Of a DNA stretch of 64,000 nt, positions 26,923-34,604 are shown piece after piece. The notes beneath the pieces are model-generated. The model did not search any database and was not told where the DNA came from. It saw only the letters and a program-made list of their open reading frames with translations. Origin of the DNA: an uncultured Propionibacterium sp. (GTDB taxonomy: Bacteria; Actinomycetota; Actinomycetes; Propionibacteriales; Propionibacteriaceae); contig CALHWB010000017.1 of NCBI GenBank assembly GCA_938036835.1, positions 10,112 through 74,111 of the forward strand, in the 5' to 3' direction. Within the stretch, counting starts at the first letter, position 1, and each line of letters starts with the position of its first letter. Both the position numbers and the translations under genes were made by a program.

Positions 26923-28533
26923 ATGAGCATATTCACCGGTTTGGGTACCGCGTTGCGGTTGATGTTGCGCCGCGATTGGCTGTTCTGGGCGCTGTGGGTC
27001 CTGATCCTGGCAACCCTCATGCCGGCGGCCCTCTCCCAATACGACACCATGATCCCCCCGGGGTCCGATCCCGGGCTGACCTTCGATCACCTGTCCCGCA
27101 ACCCAACGATGCTGGCCCTGCTCGGCCCGGCATTCGATCTTCATGACCGGGGAGGCTTCGTCTTCTGGCGGACCGGCGGATTCACCACGGTGCTCGCGGG
27201 CCTGGCCGGGGCGCTGGGGATAGTCCGCGCCACCAGGGCCGAGGAGGAGGCCGGCCGGACAGAACTGCTGCGTTCGGGGCCGATGGGACGGCACACTCCC
27301 CTGCTGGCTGCCGTCCTGGGCGGTCTGGCCGGCTGCCTGCTGGCCGGAGCGTGCAATACCGTGACGCTGATCGGTCAGGGGCTCGGCTGGCGAGGCAGCC
27401 TGGCCGCCGGCCTGGCCATCACCACCACCGGCGCCAGCTACCTGGCCCTGGGTGCGGTCGCGGCCCAGGTCAGCGAATCGGCTAGGAACGCCCGTGCCTG
27501 GGCGGCCGGGCTCGGCCTGGGCGGCGGCTACCTGCTGCGCGCCGTGGTGGATGCGGCCGGGCCCGAGACGCCGCTGGCACCGCTGCGCTGGGCCATCCCC
27601 CTGGAATGGGGCATGCTGGCCCGGCCTTTCGCCGGCGAGCGCTGGTGGGTGCTGGGCATGTCTGCGGGTCTGGCCGCCGCGCTGGCCCTGCTGGCCTTCT
27701 GGCTGGAGGCCCATCGGGATCACACCGCCGGGCTGCTGCCGGACAGGCCAGGCCGGTCTCGGGGACGAGCCGGCCTGCGCGGTGCCTGGGGGCTTGCCGC
27801 CCGGCTGCTCCGGGGAATGCTGTCCGCCTGGACGGTGGGTCTGCTGATCAGTGCGGTTAGCCTGGGCTCCGCGGCCATCGGGATAGCTGACGTGTTCGAC
27901 GACAGTCCCCGGCTGGCCCAACTGTTGCAACGCATGGGGGGCACCGCAGAACTGCAAACGGCCTTCTTCATCGGCGTCCTTGGGATTTTCAGCACGGTCA
28001 TCGGCATGATGGCGGTCAGTCTGCTCGGCCTGCTGCGGGTCGAGGAAACCACCGGACGGGCCGAGTTGCTGCTGGCCACCGCGGTTCCACGACTAAAACT
28101 GGCGCTGAGTTCGTTGTTCTGGGCGCTGCTGGTGCCCACGCTGGTGCTGACCGCGACCGGGCCGGGGCTGGCGTTGCCGTTAGCTGCCCACACCGGCGAC
28201 TGGTCGCTGCTGAGGGACTACACCGTCACCGCGCTCGCTCTGCTGCCCGGGCTATGGCTGGTGGCCGGGATCGCCATGTTTCTGACCGGCTGGTTGCCCA
28301 AGGCGTTCGGGGTGGTCTGGGCGATCCTCGGCTGGTCGATCTTCTGCAGCTGGTTCGGTGCCCTGCTGCAAGTACCGGATTGGCTGGTGAAGCTGCATCC
28401 CTGGGGACGGCTCGGTATGCCACCCCGCGACGATTTCGCCTGGCTGCCGTTCGGCATCGAGCTAGGCAGCGCCGTGGCATTGGCCTGTCTCGGGTTGCTG
28501 GGGTTTATCCGGCGCGACCTGACCAATGAATGA
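26923..28533 (+). CDS. ABC-2 exporter, large permease (polyketide/drug exporter type)
   Basis: Membrane subunit of the exporter, 536 residues with about twelve hydrophobic segments in two similar halves. Each half has a large hydrophobic block followed by an EE-type motif (ATRAEEEAGRTELLRS in the first, LLRVEETTGRAELLLAT in the second), typical of the fused TnrB3-like exporters of polyketide antibiotics. It begins 12 bases after the ATPase stop and converges on dprA. Confidence 0.9.
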   Translation: MSIFTGLGTALRLMLRRDWLFWALWVLILATLMPAALSQYDTMIPPGSDPGLTFDHLSRNPTMLALLGPAFDLHDRGGFVFWRTGGFTTVLAGLAGALGIVRATRAEEEAGRTELLRSGPMGRHTPLLAAVLGGLAGCLLAGACNTVTLIGQGLGWRGSLAAGLAITTTGASYLALGAVAAQVSESARNARAWAAGLGLGGGYLLRAVVDAAGPETPLAPLRWAIPLEWGMLARPFAGERWWVLGMSAGLAAALALLAFWLEAHRDHTAGLLPDRPGRSRGRAGLRGAWGLAARLLRGMLSAWTVGLLISAVSLGSAAIGIADVFDDSPRLAQLLQRMGGTAELQTAFFIGVLGIFSTVIGMMAVSLLGLLRVEETTGRAELLLATAVPRLKLALSSLFWALLVPTLVLTATGPGLALPLAAHTGDWSLLRDYTVTALALLPGLWLVAGIAMFLTGWLPKAFGVVWAILGWSIFCSWFGALLQVPDWLVKLHPWGRLGMPPRDDFAWLPFGIELGSAVALACLGLLGFIRRDLTNE

Positions 28534-28615
28534 GGAGTCCACGGGTGCCCGGCAGCAGACCACACACCACCCTGCCGGATGCGCGCCAGGCTCCGGACCG
28601 GCGACCGGTGGGCGA

Positions 28616-29764
28616 TCAGCGGCCCGGATTGCGCAGCCGCCAGCCCCCTGCGGTATCGCGGCGCACCAGGCCGAGCAGTTCCAGCTGGGTCAGTGCGGCG
28701 ATGGTCTGTGGCACGCTGCGCCCGCTGCCAAGGGATAGCTCGGCCACCGACACCGGACGCCGGCCGGGCATCGCCTCGCGGACCGCCAGGAGTTCGGTAT
28801 CCAGCCCATCCAGTAGGCGTTGCGGCCCCCGGTTGGGCGGCTCGGGTGCTTGCCCCACCGGAGCCAGCAGGGCGCGCACATCGGCGATGCCGGCCACCAG
28901 GGTGGCCTCCTGATCGGTGATCATCCGGTGGCACCCCGCCGACTGCTCCGAGTGAACCGAACCTGGGACGGCCATCACCATCCGCCCCAGGTTGGCCGCC
29001 CAATGGGCGGTGTTCCGGGCTCCAGAACGCAGCGCCGCCTCGACCACGACGGTGCCCAATCCCAGGGCGGCGATCAGCCGGTTACGCGCCAGAAAGCCCG
29101 CTCGGTGGGCGCGGACTCCGGGTGCCACCTCGGATACCACCAGGGCGCTGGTGGTGAGCCGCTCGAACAATTGGGTGTTGCCTCGCGGGTAGGGCTCATC
29201 CAGTCCACCGGCATAGACCCCGATGGTGCGTCCGCCGGCGGCCAGCGCACCGCGATGGGCAGCCGCATCCACCCCGTAGGCTCCTCCGGAGATCACCGAA
29301 TAGCCCTCACCGGCGGCCAGTTCGGCGGCCAACGAGGTGGCCACCGCCTCACCGTACCGGGTGGCCGCCCGGGCCCCGACCACGGCCACCGCAGGTGGTA
29401 CCCAATCGGTCAGGTGGCCCGGCCCGGCCAGCCACAGCCCGATCGGCCGTCCGGTCATGCCGCCCAGGGGCGCACAGCCATCGAGGTCGTCCAGCACGGC
29501 AGGCCATTCGCGGTCTCCCGGGATGACGAACCGCAGGCCGGCCCGGCCGGCCAGGCCGATCAACCTGTCGGGGTCCAGGGCCACAGCCCGGCGTCCCCAG
29601 GCCGATTCGTCGCCGAGGCGACGCAGAGCCGCCAGCACCGCGCAGGCACCATGCTGGGCAACGAGCCCGCCCAACCGCGGATCCGCCGGTGGGCAGATCG
29701 CGCTGAGCATCGCCCTGGCAAGATGCTCGGCATCCCAGGTCTCAGAGGCCGGGCCGTCGGTCAT
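28616..29764 (-). CDS. dprA: DNA processing protein DprA/Smf
   Basis: Loads RecA on single-stranded DNA in natural transformation; widely kept even in bacteria not known to be competent. The ATG overlaps the comM stop (ATGA), giving 382 residues. The Rossmann-like core shows AVVGARAATRYGEAVA, SGGAYGVDAAAHRGAL, IGVYAGGLDEPYPRGN and a VVVEA...SGARNTAHWA segment. The C-terminal ~65 residues form a winged-helix-like domain (SVAELSLGSGRSVPQTIAAL, split by the turn). Last gene of yraN-comM-dprA. Confidence 0.94.
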   Translation of the reverse strand: MTDGPASETWDAEHLARAMLSAICPPADPRLGGLVAQHGACAVLAALRRLGDESAWGRRAVALDPDRLIGLAGRAGLRFVIPGDREWPAVLDDLDGCAPLGGMTGRPIGLWLAGPGHLTDWVPPAVAVVGARAATRYGEAVATSLAAELAAGEGYSVISGGAYGVDAAAHRGALAAGGRTIGVYAGGLDEPYPRGNTQLFERLTTSALVVSEVAPGVRAHRAGFLARNRLIAALGLGTVVVEAALRSGARNTAHWAANLGRMVMAVPGSVHSEQSAGCHRMITDQEATLVAGIADVRALLAPVGQAPEPPNRGPQRLLDGLDTELLAVREAMPGRRPVSVAELSLGSGRSVPQTIAALTQLELLGLVRRDTAGGWRLRNPGR

Positions 29765-31281
29765 GACGCGCTCCCCCAGCAATCCTGCCGCAGCCCCAGC
29801 GCCGCCGCCAGATCGGCTCGGGCGATACGATCTCGCCCGGCAAGATCGGCCAACGTCCAGGCGATCCGGATCACCTTGTCCACACCGCGCGCGCTGAGCC
29901 GCCCGGTGCGCACTGCCTCGTCCAGCAGGTCGGTACCGTGTATCGCCGACAACTTGCGCAGTTGGTGGCCGGGTACCTCCGCGTTGAGCTGCCATGGTGT
30001 GTCGCGCAACCGGCGCCGGGCTCGTGACCGCGCCTGACCGACCCGTCCGGCGACCACCGCGGAGGCTTCTCCGCCGTAGGTCTCGGCCAGGGCACGCAGA
30101 TTGGGCAGCATCCGGTGGTGAATATCGATGCGATCCATCACCGGGCCGCTGAGCCGTTCCCGGTAGCGGCGCAGGGCCATGGGGGCGCAGGTGCACTGGC
30201 CTGCCGGCGACCCGCCCCGGCCACAGGGGCAGGGATTGGCGGCCAGCACCAACTGGAAACGAGCCGGATAGCGGACCTGGCTGGCCGACCGTGCGATGAG
30301 CACCTCACCGGTTTCCAGTGGGGTCCGCAACGCCTCCAGCACTCGCCCGCTGAACTCGGGGGCCTCATCCAGGAACAGCACCCCACGGTGGGCCAGCGAG
30401 ATGGCGCCCGGCCGGGCCATTCGGGATCCCCCACCGACCATCGCCGCCACCGAGGCATTGTGGTGGGGGTTGACATACGGCGGCCGGCGGATCAGACCGC
30501 TCGCCAGCGGCTCACCCGCCAACGAGTGCAGGGCCGATACCTCCAGCGCATGGGCATCGGACAGTTCGGGCAACAGCCCGGGCAGCCGGGCGGCCAGCAT
30601 CGACTTGCCGACACCGGGGGCACCATGCAAAAAGATGTGGTGACCGCCGGCGGCCGCCACCTCGACCGCCCAGCACGCCTCGGGCTGGCCGCGCACATCG
30701 GCCAGATCCGGCGCGCCGGCCGGCTCGGGTGTATCGCCGGTCACCGCATCCGATGTAGCCAGTACGGGACGACCATGCAGCACCTCGACCAGCTCTGCCA
30801 GGTTGCCCACACCCCACACCGTCAGGCCGGAAACCAGTCGAGCCTCACCGACCTGTCCGGCAGGCACCACCGCCGTCGAGAACCCTGCCTCTCGCGCGGT
30901 CAGCAGGGTGGGCAGAATGCCCCGCACCGGACGCACCCGGCCGTCCAGGCCGAGCTCGCCGGCCAGTACGGCGCCGGCTAGGATCTGCCTGGGCACCGCC
31001 CCGGCGCAGGCGAGCACCGCAGATACGATGGCCAGGTCGTAATGGGAACCGGCCTTGGGCAGGCTGGCCGGGGTAAGGTTGATGGTCAGCAACTGGCTGG
31101 GCCAGTTCAGACCGGCCCCTGCGATCGCCGCCCGGCAGCGGTCACGGGCCTCGTAGAGAGCGGCGTCGGGCAACCCGACCAGCACCGTGCGGGGCAGGCC
31201 CGGCGCGATCGCCGCCTCCACCTCGACCAATGTTCCGGTCATGCCGAGCAGGGCGACCGACCAGGCGCTGGCGGTCGTCAT
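29761..31281 (-). CDS. comM: YifB/ComM-family Mg-chelatase-like AAA ATPase
   Basis: In Haemophilus and Vibrio, ComM is a helicase that promotes branch migration of incoming DNA in transformation. 506 residues. The N-terminal Lon-like domain (about 1-165) starts with TASAWSVALLGM. The AAA core has Walker A GAPGVGKSML, Walker B GVLFLDEAPEF, and a C-terminal Mg-chelatase region with a Cys cluster (NPCPCGRGGSPAGQCTCAP). Four-base overlaps on both sides tie it to yraN and dprA. Confidence 0.95.
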   Translation of the reverse strand: MTTASAWSVALLGMTGTLVEVEAAIAPGLPRTVLVGLPDAALYEARDRCRAAIAGAGLNWPSQLLTINLTPASLPKAGSHYDLAIVSAVLACAGAVPRQILAGAVLAGELGLDGRVRPVRGILPTLLTAREAGFSTAVVPAGQVGEARLVSGLTVWGVGNLAELVEVLHGRPVLATSDAVTGDTPEPAGAPDLADVRGQPEACWAVEVAAAGGHHIFLHGAPGVGKSMLAARLPGLLPELSDAHALEVSALHSLAGEPLASGLIRRPPYVNPHHNASVAAMVGGGSRMARPGAISLAHRGVLFLDEAPEFSGRVLEALRTPLETGEVLIARSASQVRYPARFQLVLAANPCPCGRGGSPAGQCTCAPMALRRYRERLSGPVMDRIDIHHRMLPNLRALAETYGGEASAVVAGRVGQARSRARRRLRDTPWQLNAEVPGHQLRKLSAIHGTDLLDEAVRTGRLSARGVDKVIRIAWTLADLAGRDRIARADLAAALGLRQDCWGSAS

Positions 31282-31670
31282 GCCACACCACGCAGATGCC
31301 GCACCCGAGGCGCCCGGCCGGGTTGTTTCAAAATGCCCACCGCATCCACGCGCAGGCCCGACAGGCGAAGCCCGCTGGCTGCCGCCCAGCGGGCCAGCAG
31401 TACCCGCAGCCTGGCCAGCTTTGCTGCGGTGATCGCCTCCAGCGGGTCCCCGTATCCCAGCCGGCTACGACACTTCACCTCGACACCGACCCCGAGCCGC
31501 GCGCCATCCGCCAGTGGTTGCAAAGCCACCAGGTCAAGCTCGCCGAGCTCGCACCGCCAGTTCCGCGCCACCACCTGCCAGCCAAGCCCCTGGAGCCAGT
31601 CGGCCGCGTATCGCTCGCCCCAGGCGCCGAGCCCGGCCCGGGTCGAGACCGGCCGTCCAGATCGCATCAT
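31278..31670 (-). CDS. yraN: UPF0102 family protein YraN
   Basis: Nuclease-like protein (Holliday junction resolvase fold) of unsettled role, 130 residues. Visible are GAWGERYAADWLQGLGWQVVARNWRCELGE (split: N-terminal helix, then RNWRCELGELDLV with the catalytic-like Glu/Asp), VGVEVKCRS, and AKLARLRVLLARW. A strong AGGAGG lies six bases upstream of the ATG. First gene of yraN-comM-dprA, with a perfect 16-bp palindrome upstream. Confidence 0.92.
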   Translation of the reverse strand: MMRSGRPVSTRAGLGAWGERYAADWLQGLGWQVVARNWRCELGELDLVALQPLADGARLGVGVEVKCRSRLGYGDPLEAITAAKLARLRVLLARWAAASGLRLSGLRVDAVGILKQPGRAPRVRHLRGVA

Positions 31671-31697
31671 GCGCCACCTCCTGCTTCGGAGGGAATT

Positions 31698-31713
31698 GTT
31701 CGCGATCGCGAAC
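31698..31713. promoter_or_regulatory. Perfect 16-bp palindrome upstream of yraN-comM-dprA
   Basis: GTTCGCGATCGCGAAC reads the same on both strands and ends 28 bases before the yraN ATG, a position suited to an operator. The arms resemble the GTTCGC/GCGAAC halves of ClgR sites, but the spacing is shorter than in the consensus I remember, so I do not assign it. Confidence 0.45.
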
Positions 31714-31773
31714 CGATCCGTCAGTTATCCACAGGCGCGACGCGACCGGGGGACGCCGTTCAGCGTGACACGG

Positions 31774-31859
31774 GGCCACCACGCACCCAGCCCCGGCCGG
31801 CGGCAGCCGACTGCCCAGCCGCAACGATGCAAGATTCAGCCCCTATCGGGCACCTCCAA
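31774..31859. repeat. Direct repeat A (copy of the DUF2469 3' end)
   Basis: Imperfect direct repeat of 34230-34316. Over the core (31786-31859 against 34242-34316) I count 68 matches in 75 aligned columns, with six mismatches and one single-base gap; a shared GGCCACC extends it to the left. On the minus strand it encodes LEVPDRG-stop, matching the LEVPDRD-stop end of DUF2469. Homology stops abruptly after CTCCAA. Confidence 0.85.
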
Positions 31860-32067
31860 ATGGAAAACAGGTTAGCCGGCAAACCGGCTAGTCCCCTCAT
31901 CACGCCGGATGACAGCCGGCGACTGCAGCGAACTCCTCGGCGAAGCGGGACCACCCCGGGCATTGCACCGGTCTTGCCGTTCAGGCGCCCCCAGCCCGGT
32001 ATCCGGCTGGCAACTCGGCGGCGCCTGCGCTCCCGCCATTCGGCAGGATGGCGAACCGCGATGGGGT

Positions 32068-32466
32068 TCAGCCCCCGAAGTCGTAGATCTCGCACACCCG
32101 CCACGGCGAGCCCGCGCCGTCGCGCCGCAGGGTGGCATGCCAAGACTCCTTGGGGGCATCGGCGGAGCCCGAGGCGTAGTCGAAGTCGACCCACGCAGCC
32201 AATGCCCCGGCGGCTGGTTCGTCCACCTCAGGGACCGCATAGTCACGGATTTTCGGCCCGGCCTCCCGGAACCAGCCGCGCACTCCTGCCCAGCATTCCC
32301 CAGCGAGTCGCTCACCAGTGTGCTGATCACGGTGCTGCGCCGCCTCGATGAACCTAGTGAGCGCCTCGGCAGGTCTCATGGCAGCGATCTCCTCGGGACT
32401 CGGCTTGGTACTCAACGGGCTGCAACCCGCCAAGAGCGCCAACAGCACGACAGCGACTCTTCTCAC
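32068..32466 (-). CDS. Small lipoprotein, candidate immunity protein
   Basis: 132 residues from a GTG that overlaps the partner gene's TGA (GTGA). Signal peptide RRVAVVLLALLAGC with lipobox LAGC at about 12-15, so it should be anchored on the outer face of the membrane. The mature part is a small alpha/beta domain (helix with EALTRFIEAAQHRD, then strands WVDFDYASG, SWHATLRR, WRVCEIYDFGG) that looks NTF2-like. Family not recognised. Its position after a predicted cell-wall-directed effector suggests self-protection outside the membrane; this is inference. Confidence 0.75.
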   Translation of the reverse strand: MRRVAVVLLALLAGCSPLSTKPSPEEIAAMRPAEALTRFIEAAQHRDQHTGERLAGECWAGVRGWFREAGPKIRDYAVPEVDEPAAGALAAWVDFDYASGSADAPKESWHATLRRDGAGSPWRVCEIYDFGG

Positions 32467-32768
32467 AGCAGCCCCTGCAACGCAGCGGCAGCCCTACGGT
32501 TTTCCTCCTCGGTGTAGTCGACGTTCTGCGCTGTGGCTGACAGGTCATCGGCAGTTTCGACGGTCTTGTTGACCAGGTCGCCGATGATGCGGCCCCAGGC
32601 CTCCACGCACTTGTCCAGGGAAGCGCTGGTCGCGAACCCCGCATTGGCGCTGCTGGCCTGGGTACAGGCCGACAAGGACGCATTCGCCCGCTCAACGGCG
32701 CCGGAAACCGCTGCCCGGGTCTCCTCGGAGGCCTTGGCCACCATATCCGTGTTGATCTCGATGCTCAT
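32463..32768 (-). CDS. WXG/EspC-like small secreted partner protein
   Basis: 101 residues, almost wholly helical and lacking a signal peptide: helix 1 about 6-42, helix 2 about 50-82. A Trp-Gly at 58-59 and a YTEEE at 85-89 fit the YxxxD/E secretion signal of type VII (ESX) substrates. It begins nine bases after the effector stop (AGGAG upstream) and overlaps the lipoprotein. Small helical proteins encoded beside LXG/WXG effectors act as export partners in other systems. I would not place it in a named family without a search. Confidence 0.75.
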   Translation of the reverse strand: MSIEINTDMVAKASEETRAAVSGAVERANASLSACTQASSANAGFATSASLDKCVEAWGRIIGDLVNKTVETADDLSATAQNVDYTEEENRRAAAALQGLL

Positions 32769-32777
32769 CTTCTTCTC

Positions 32778-34043
32778 CTACCAGGTCTGCTCCACACGAA
32801 CGAATCTGATGTTCTGATCGCCCTCCTGCACATTGTTGTAGGGCAAGCGGGCCGCCAGCGACTGATCCTCCCGATTGCCCGAGTGCTGTGTGTACAGGAC
32901 ATCGCCATTCGGCAGGACTCCGGTGACGATGGCCGCATGGTGTTCCACCCCTGCCGGATTATCACCCGCACCGGCCTGGGACCAGTAGGCGATGTCGCCG
33001 GGGCGGACATCGCCTTGCGGTATCTCCTTCGATCCGCTACGCACGAACAGATCATGCTGCGCATCGGCATTGACCCAGGCGTCGCTGTAACGATCCCCAT
33101 TGATGCTATATCCCCAGGAACCTGGAAGAGGAACAAAATCTCCCCTGTGCTCAAGGCCCGCGTTCTCCAGTGCAAGGGACACGAAGTTCGTGCAGTTGCT
33201 TTCCACTTTGTCGATGCCCTCGTTGTCCCAGTTGTCCTGGGCGTACTGGAGCAACCGCAACCTGTCATAGCCGAGTTCGTCCGAGCCCGACATCTGCGAT
33301 TTGACGTCGCCGGGGACTCCCTTCATTCCGGCCACCTCAAGCGGCGCGGCATTCATGTACATCTGCTGTTCCTCCTTGGACAAGGAGTTCCACCACCGCC
33401 GTTGTTCCTGCTCGGTCTCGTCCAGGGGCATGGCTGCCAAGATCTCCTGCAACGCAGCCTGGGAGCTCATATCCAAGGTCTGGTCCTTGTCCCGGTGCCC
33501 GTTGATGTCATCCTCATCGACGTCACCGTCCTTGTCGAAGTCCAACCGGGTCATCCGCTCATCACCGAGCGTATGGGCGGCCTGTTCGTCGATCCGCGTC
33601 GCATCCGACAAGGCGTCCTTGAGACCGGCCTGGATGCTTTTCGCCTTCACGATTGCCAACGTCGGATTGGTGGAGGGCGGCTGTTCGCTGGAGAGCTCGA
33701 CAGTCCCGTCATCGGCCACGGAGAATCCGTACTCCGTGGCCTGGCTCAAAAGCTCATTCAGCGTGTTGCGGCAGGTGCCCAACGACAGGTCCAGCCCGGT
33801 CAGCACCGAGCATGCCGCCCGCAACAGCATCGCCAGCACGGTGTAGCTACCAGCCAGCTCGGCGACCCGAGCGTGTGCCCGTTTCCCGTTCGCATCGGTC
33901 CAAAAGCCCTTCAGCATGCCTCCAGCCCGGTCGTACAGGCCTTCAGCGGCCTCGTTCATGTCCTTGGACATGCGAGCGAGGGCTTCTTCCGCGTCGCCCC
34001 ATTTGTCGGGGCTGGAGTCCTTCACTTGATTAACAGTGAGCAT
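32778..34043 (-). CDS. Putative type VII effector: WXG-like N-terminus, EF-hand, amidase_6-like domain
   Basis: 421 residues from the ATG at 34043 (AAGGAGG seven bases upstream). Residues 1-105: helical WXG/LXG-like domain with GFWTDANGKRA at 46-56. 168-179: DFDKDGDVDEDD, an EF-hand/dockerin-type calcium loop. 217-245: WWNSLSKEEQ and GMKGVPGDVK, a linker resembling the WW...EEQ...GIP motif before actinobacterial DUF1023-type domains. 255-421: amidase_6-like papain-fold domain with YDRLRLLQYAQ, NCTNFVS (likely catalytic Cys284) and HHAAIVTG (His368/369). No signal peptide. No ESX machinery in the window. The DNA is less GC-rich than its surroundings (38/60 and 35/60 in two sampled lines, 33301-33420). 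Confidence 0.85.
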   Translation of the reverse strand: MLTVNQVKDSSPDKWGDAEEALARMSKDMNEAAEGLYDRAGGMLKGFWTDANGKRAHARVAELAGSYTVLAMLLRAACSVLTGLDLSLGTCRNTLNELLSQATEYGFSVADDGTVELSSEQPPSTNPTLAIVKAKSIQAGLKDALSDATRIDEQAAHTLGDERMTRLDFDKDGDVDEDDINGHRDKDQTLDMSSQAALQEILAAMPLDETEQEQRRWWNSLSKEEQQMYMNAAPLEVAGMKGVPGDVKSQMSGSDELGYDRLRLLQYAQDNWDNEGIDKVESNCTNFVSLALENAGLEHRGDFVPLPGSWGYSINGDRYSDAWVNADAQHDLFVRSGSKEIPQGDVRPGDIAYWSQAGAGDNPAGVEHHAAIVTGVLPNGDVLYTQHSGNREDQSLAARLPYNNVQEGDQNIRFVRVEQTW

Positions 34044-34292
34044 GAGGGTGCCTCCTTCGTCTTCCGCGAGCATAGGTTGCGAAAGGAGCGCTCCTCCCAG
34101 AACCGGACTCCAACCGATCCGAAATGAGCATCAGTACCCACGCGGCACCGGTCCACAGCACTCAAACCATATGCACCCTGCGCATGGGGGCCAGGATCTC
34201 ACCGTCACGTGCCGTGAGGCGTTCACCAAGGCCACCGATCGCCCAGCCCCTGCCAGCGGCAGTCGACTGCCCAGCCGCGACGATGCCAGGAT
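34044..34292 (-). promoter_or_regulatory. Upstream region of the effector operon
   Basis: Contains repeat B at its far end. Near the gene is a perfect 12-bp palindrome AGGAGCGCTCCT (34084-34095), followed on the minus strand by CCTATGCT, whose TATGCT could be a -10. The palindrome would then be an operator just upstream of the promoter core. No -35 is evident. Confidence 0.35.
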
Positions 34293-34316
34293 TCAGTCCC
34301 TATCGGGCACCTCCAA
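34230..34316. repeat. Direct repeat B (includes the 3' end of DUF2469)
   Basis: Partner of repeat A at 31774-31859. It spans the last seven codons and stop of DUF2469 plus about 60 bases downstream. The 2,370 bases between the repeats contain the whole effector-partner-lipoprotein operon. The arrangement resembles attL/attR of an element inserted at a gene's 3' end, but no integrase is present. Confidence 0.85.
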
Positions 34317-34604
34317 CTCGCGATGCTGGATCTCCTCAATCGATACATCCCGGAAGGTCAGCACCTTGGCGGATTTGACGAACCGGGCCGGACGGTACAT
34401 ATCCCACACCCAAGCATCCCCCATCGACACCTCGTAGTAGACATCGCCGCCCTCGGTGCGCACCTTCACATCGACCGCATTGCAGAGGTAGAAGCGGCGC
34501 TCGGTCTCCACCGCGTAGGTGAAGATGTCCACCACGTCCTTGTATTCGCGATACAGGTCGAGTTCCAGCCTGGCCTCGTAGGCCTCCAGATCGTCACTGC
34601 TCAT
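34293..34604 (-). CDS. DUF2469 family protein
   Basis: Conserved actinobacterial protein of unknown function, 103 residues. It has the family start MSSDDLEAYEARLELDLYREY (split after 20: ...LYREY continues) and the core ERRFYLCNAVDVKVR, YYEVSMGDAWVWDMYRPARF. Its ATG overlaps the rnhB stop by four bases, the usual lepB-rnhB-DUF2469 order; yraN would normally follow. Its 3' end is duplicated at 31786-31859. Confidence 0.95.
   Translation of the reverse strand: MSSDDLEAYEARLELDLYREYKDVVDIFTYAVETERRFYLCNAVDVKVRTEGGDVYYEVSMGDAWVWDMYRPARFVKSAKVLTFRDVSIEEIQHRELEVPDRD

Larger units (their letters stand above)
31671..32067. other. Gene-free region upstream of yraN, with repeat A
   Basis: 397 bases. 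Apart from the palindrome and direct repeat listed separately, it holds a perfect 7-bp hairpin TAGCCGG-CAAA-CCGGCTA (31873-31890) which, on the minus strand, is followed by CCTGTTTTCC. It could end the effector-partner-lipoprotein transcript. No protein gene is supported. Confidence 0.4.

Noticed and set aside
31698..31713. LexA or ClgR operator
   Set aside because: Half-sites are in the opposite order to actinobacterial LexA boxes, and the spacing is shorter than the ClgR consensus I recall.
32883..34127. 414-codon plus-strand frame opposite the effector gene
   Set aside because: No start signal, no recognisable domain, while the minus-strand product has clear domains and a Shine-Dalgarno.
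31860..34229. Insertion sequence or integrase inside the repeat-bracketed segment
   Set aside because: No transposase or integrase frame is present; only the three cassette genes.
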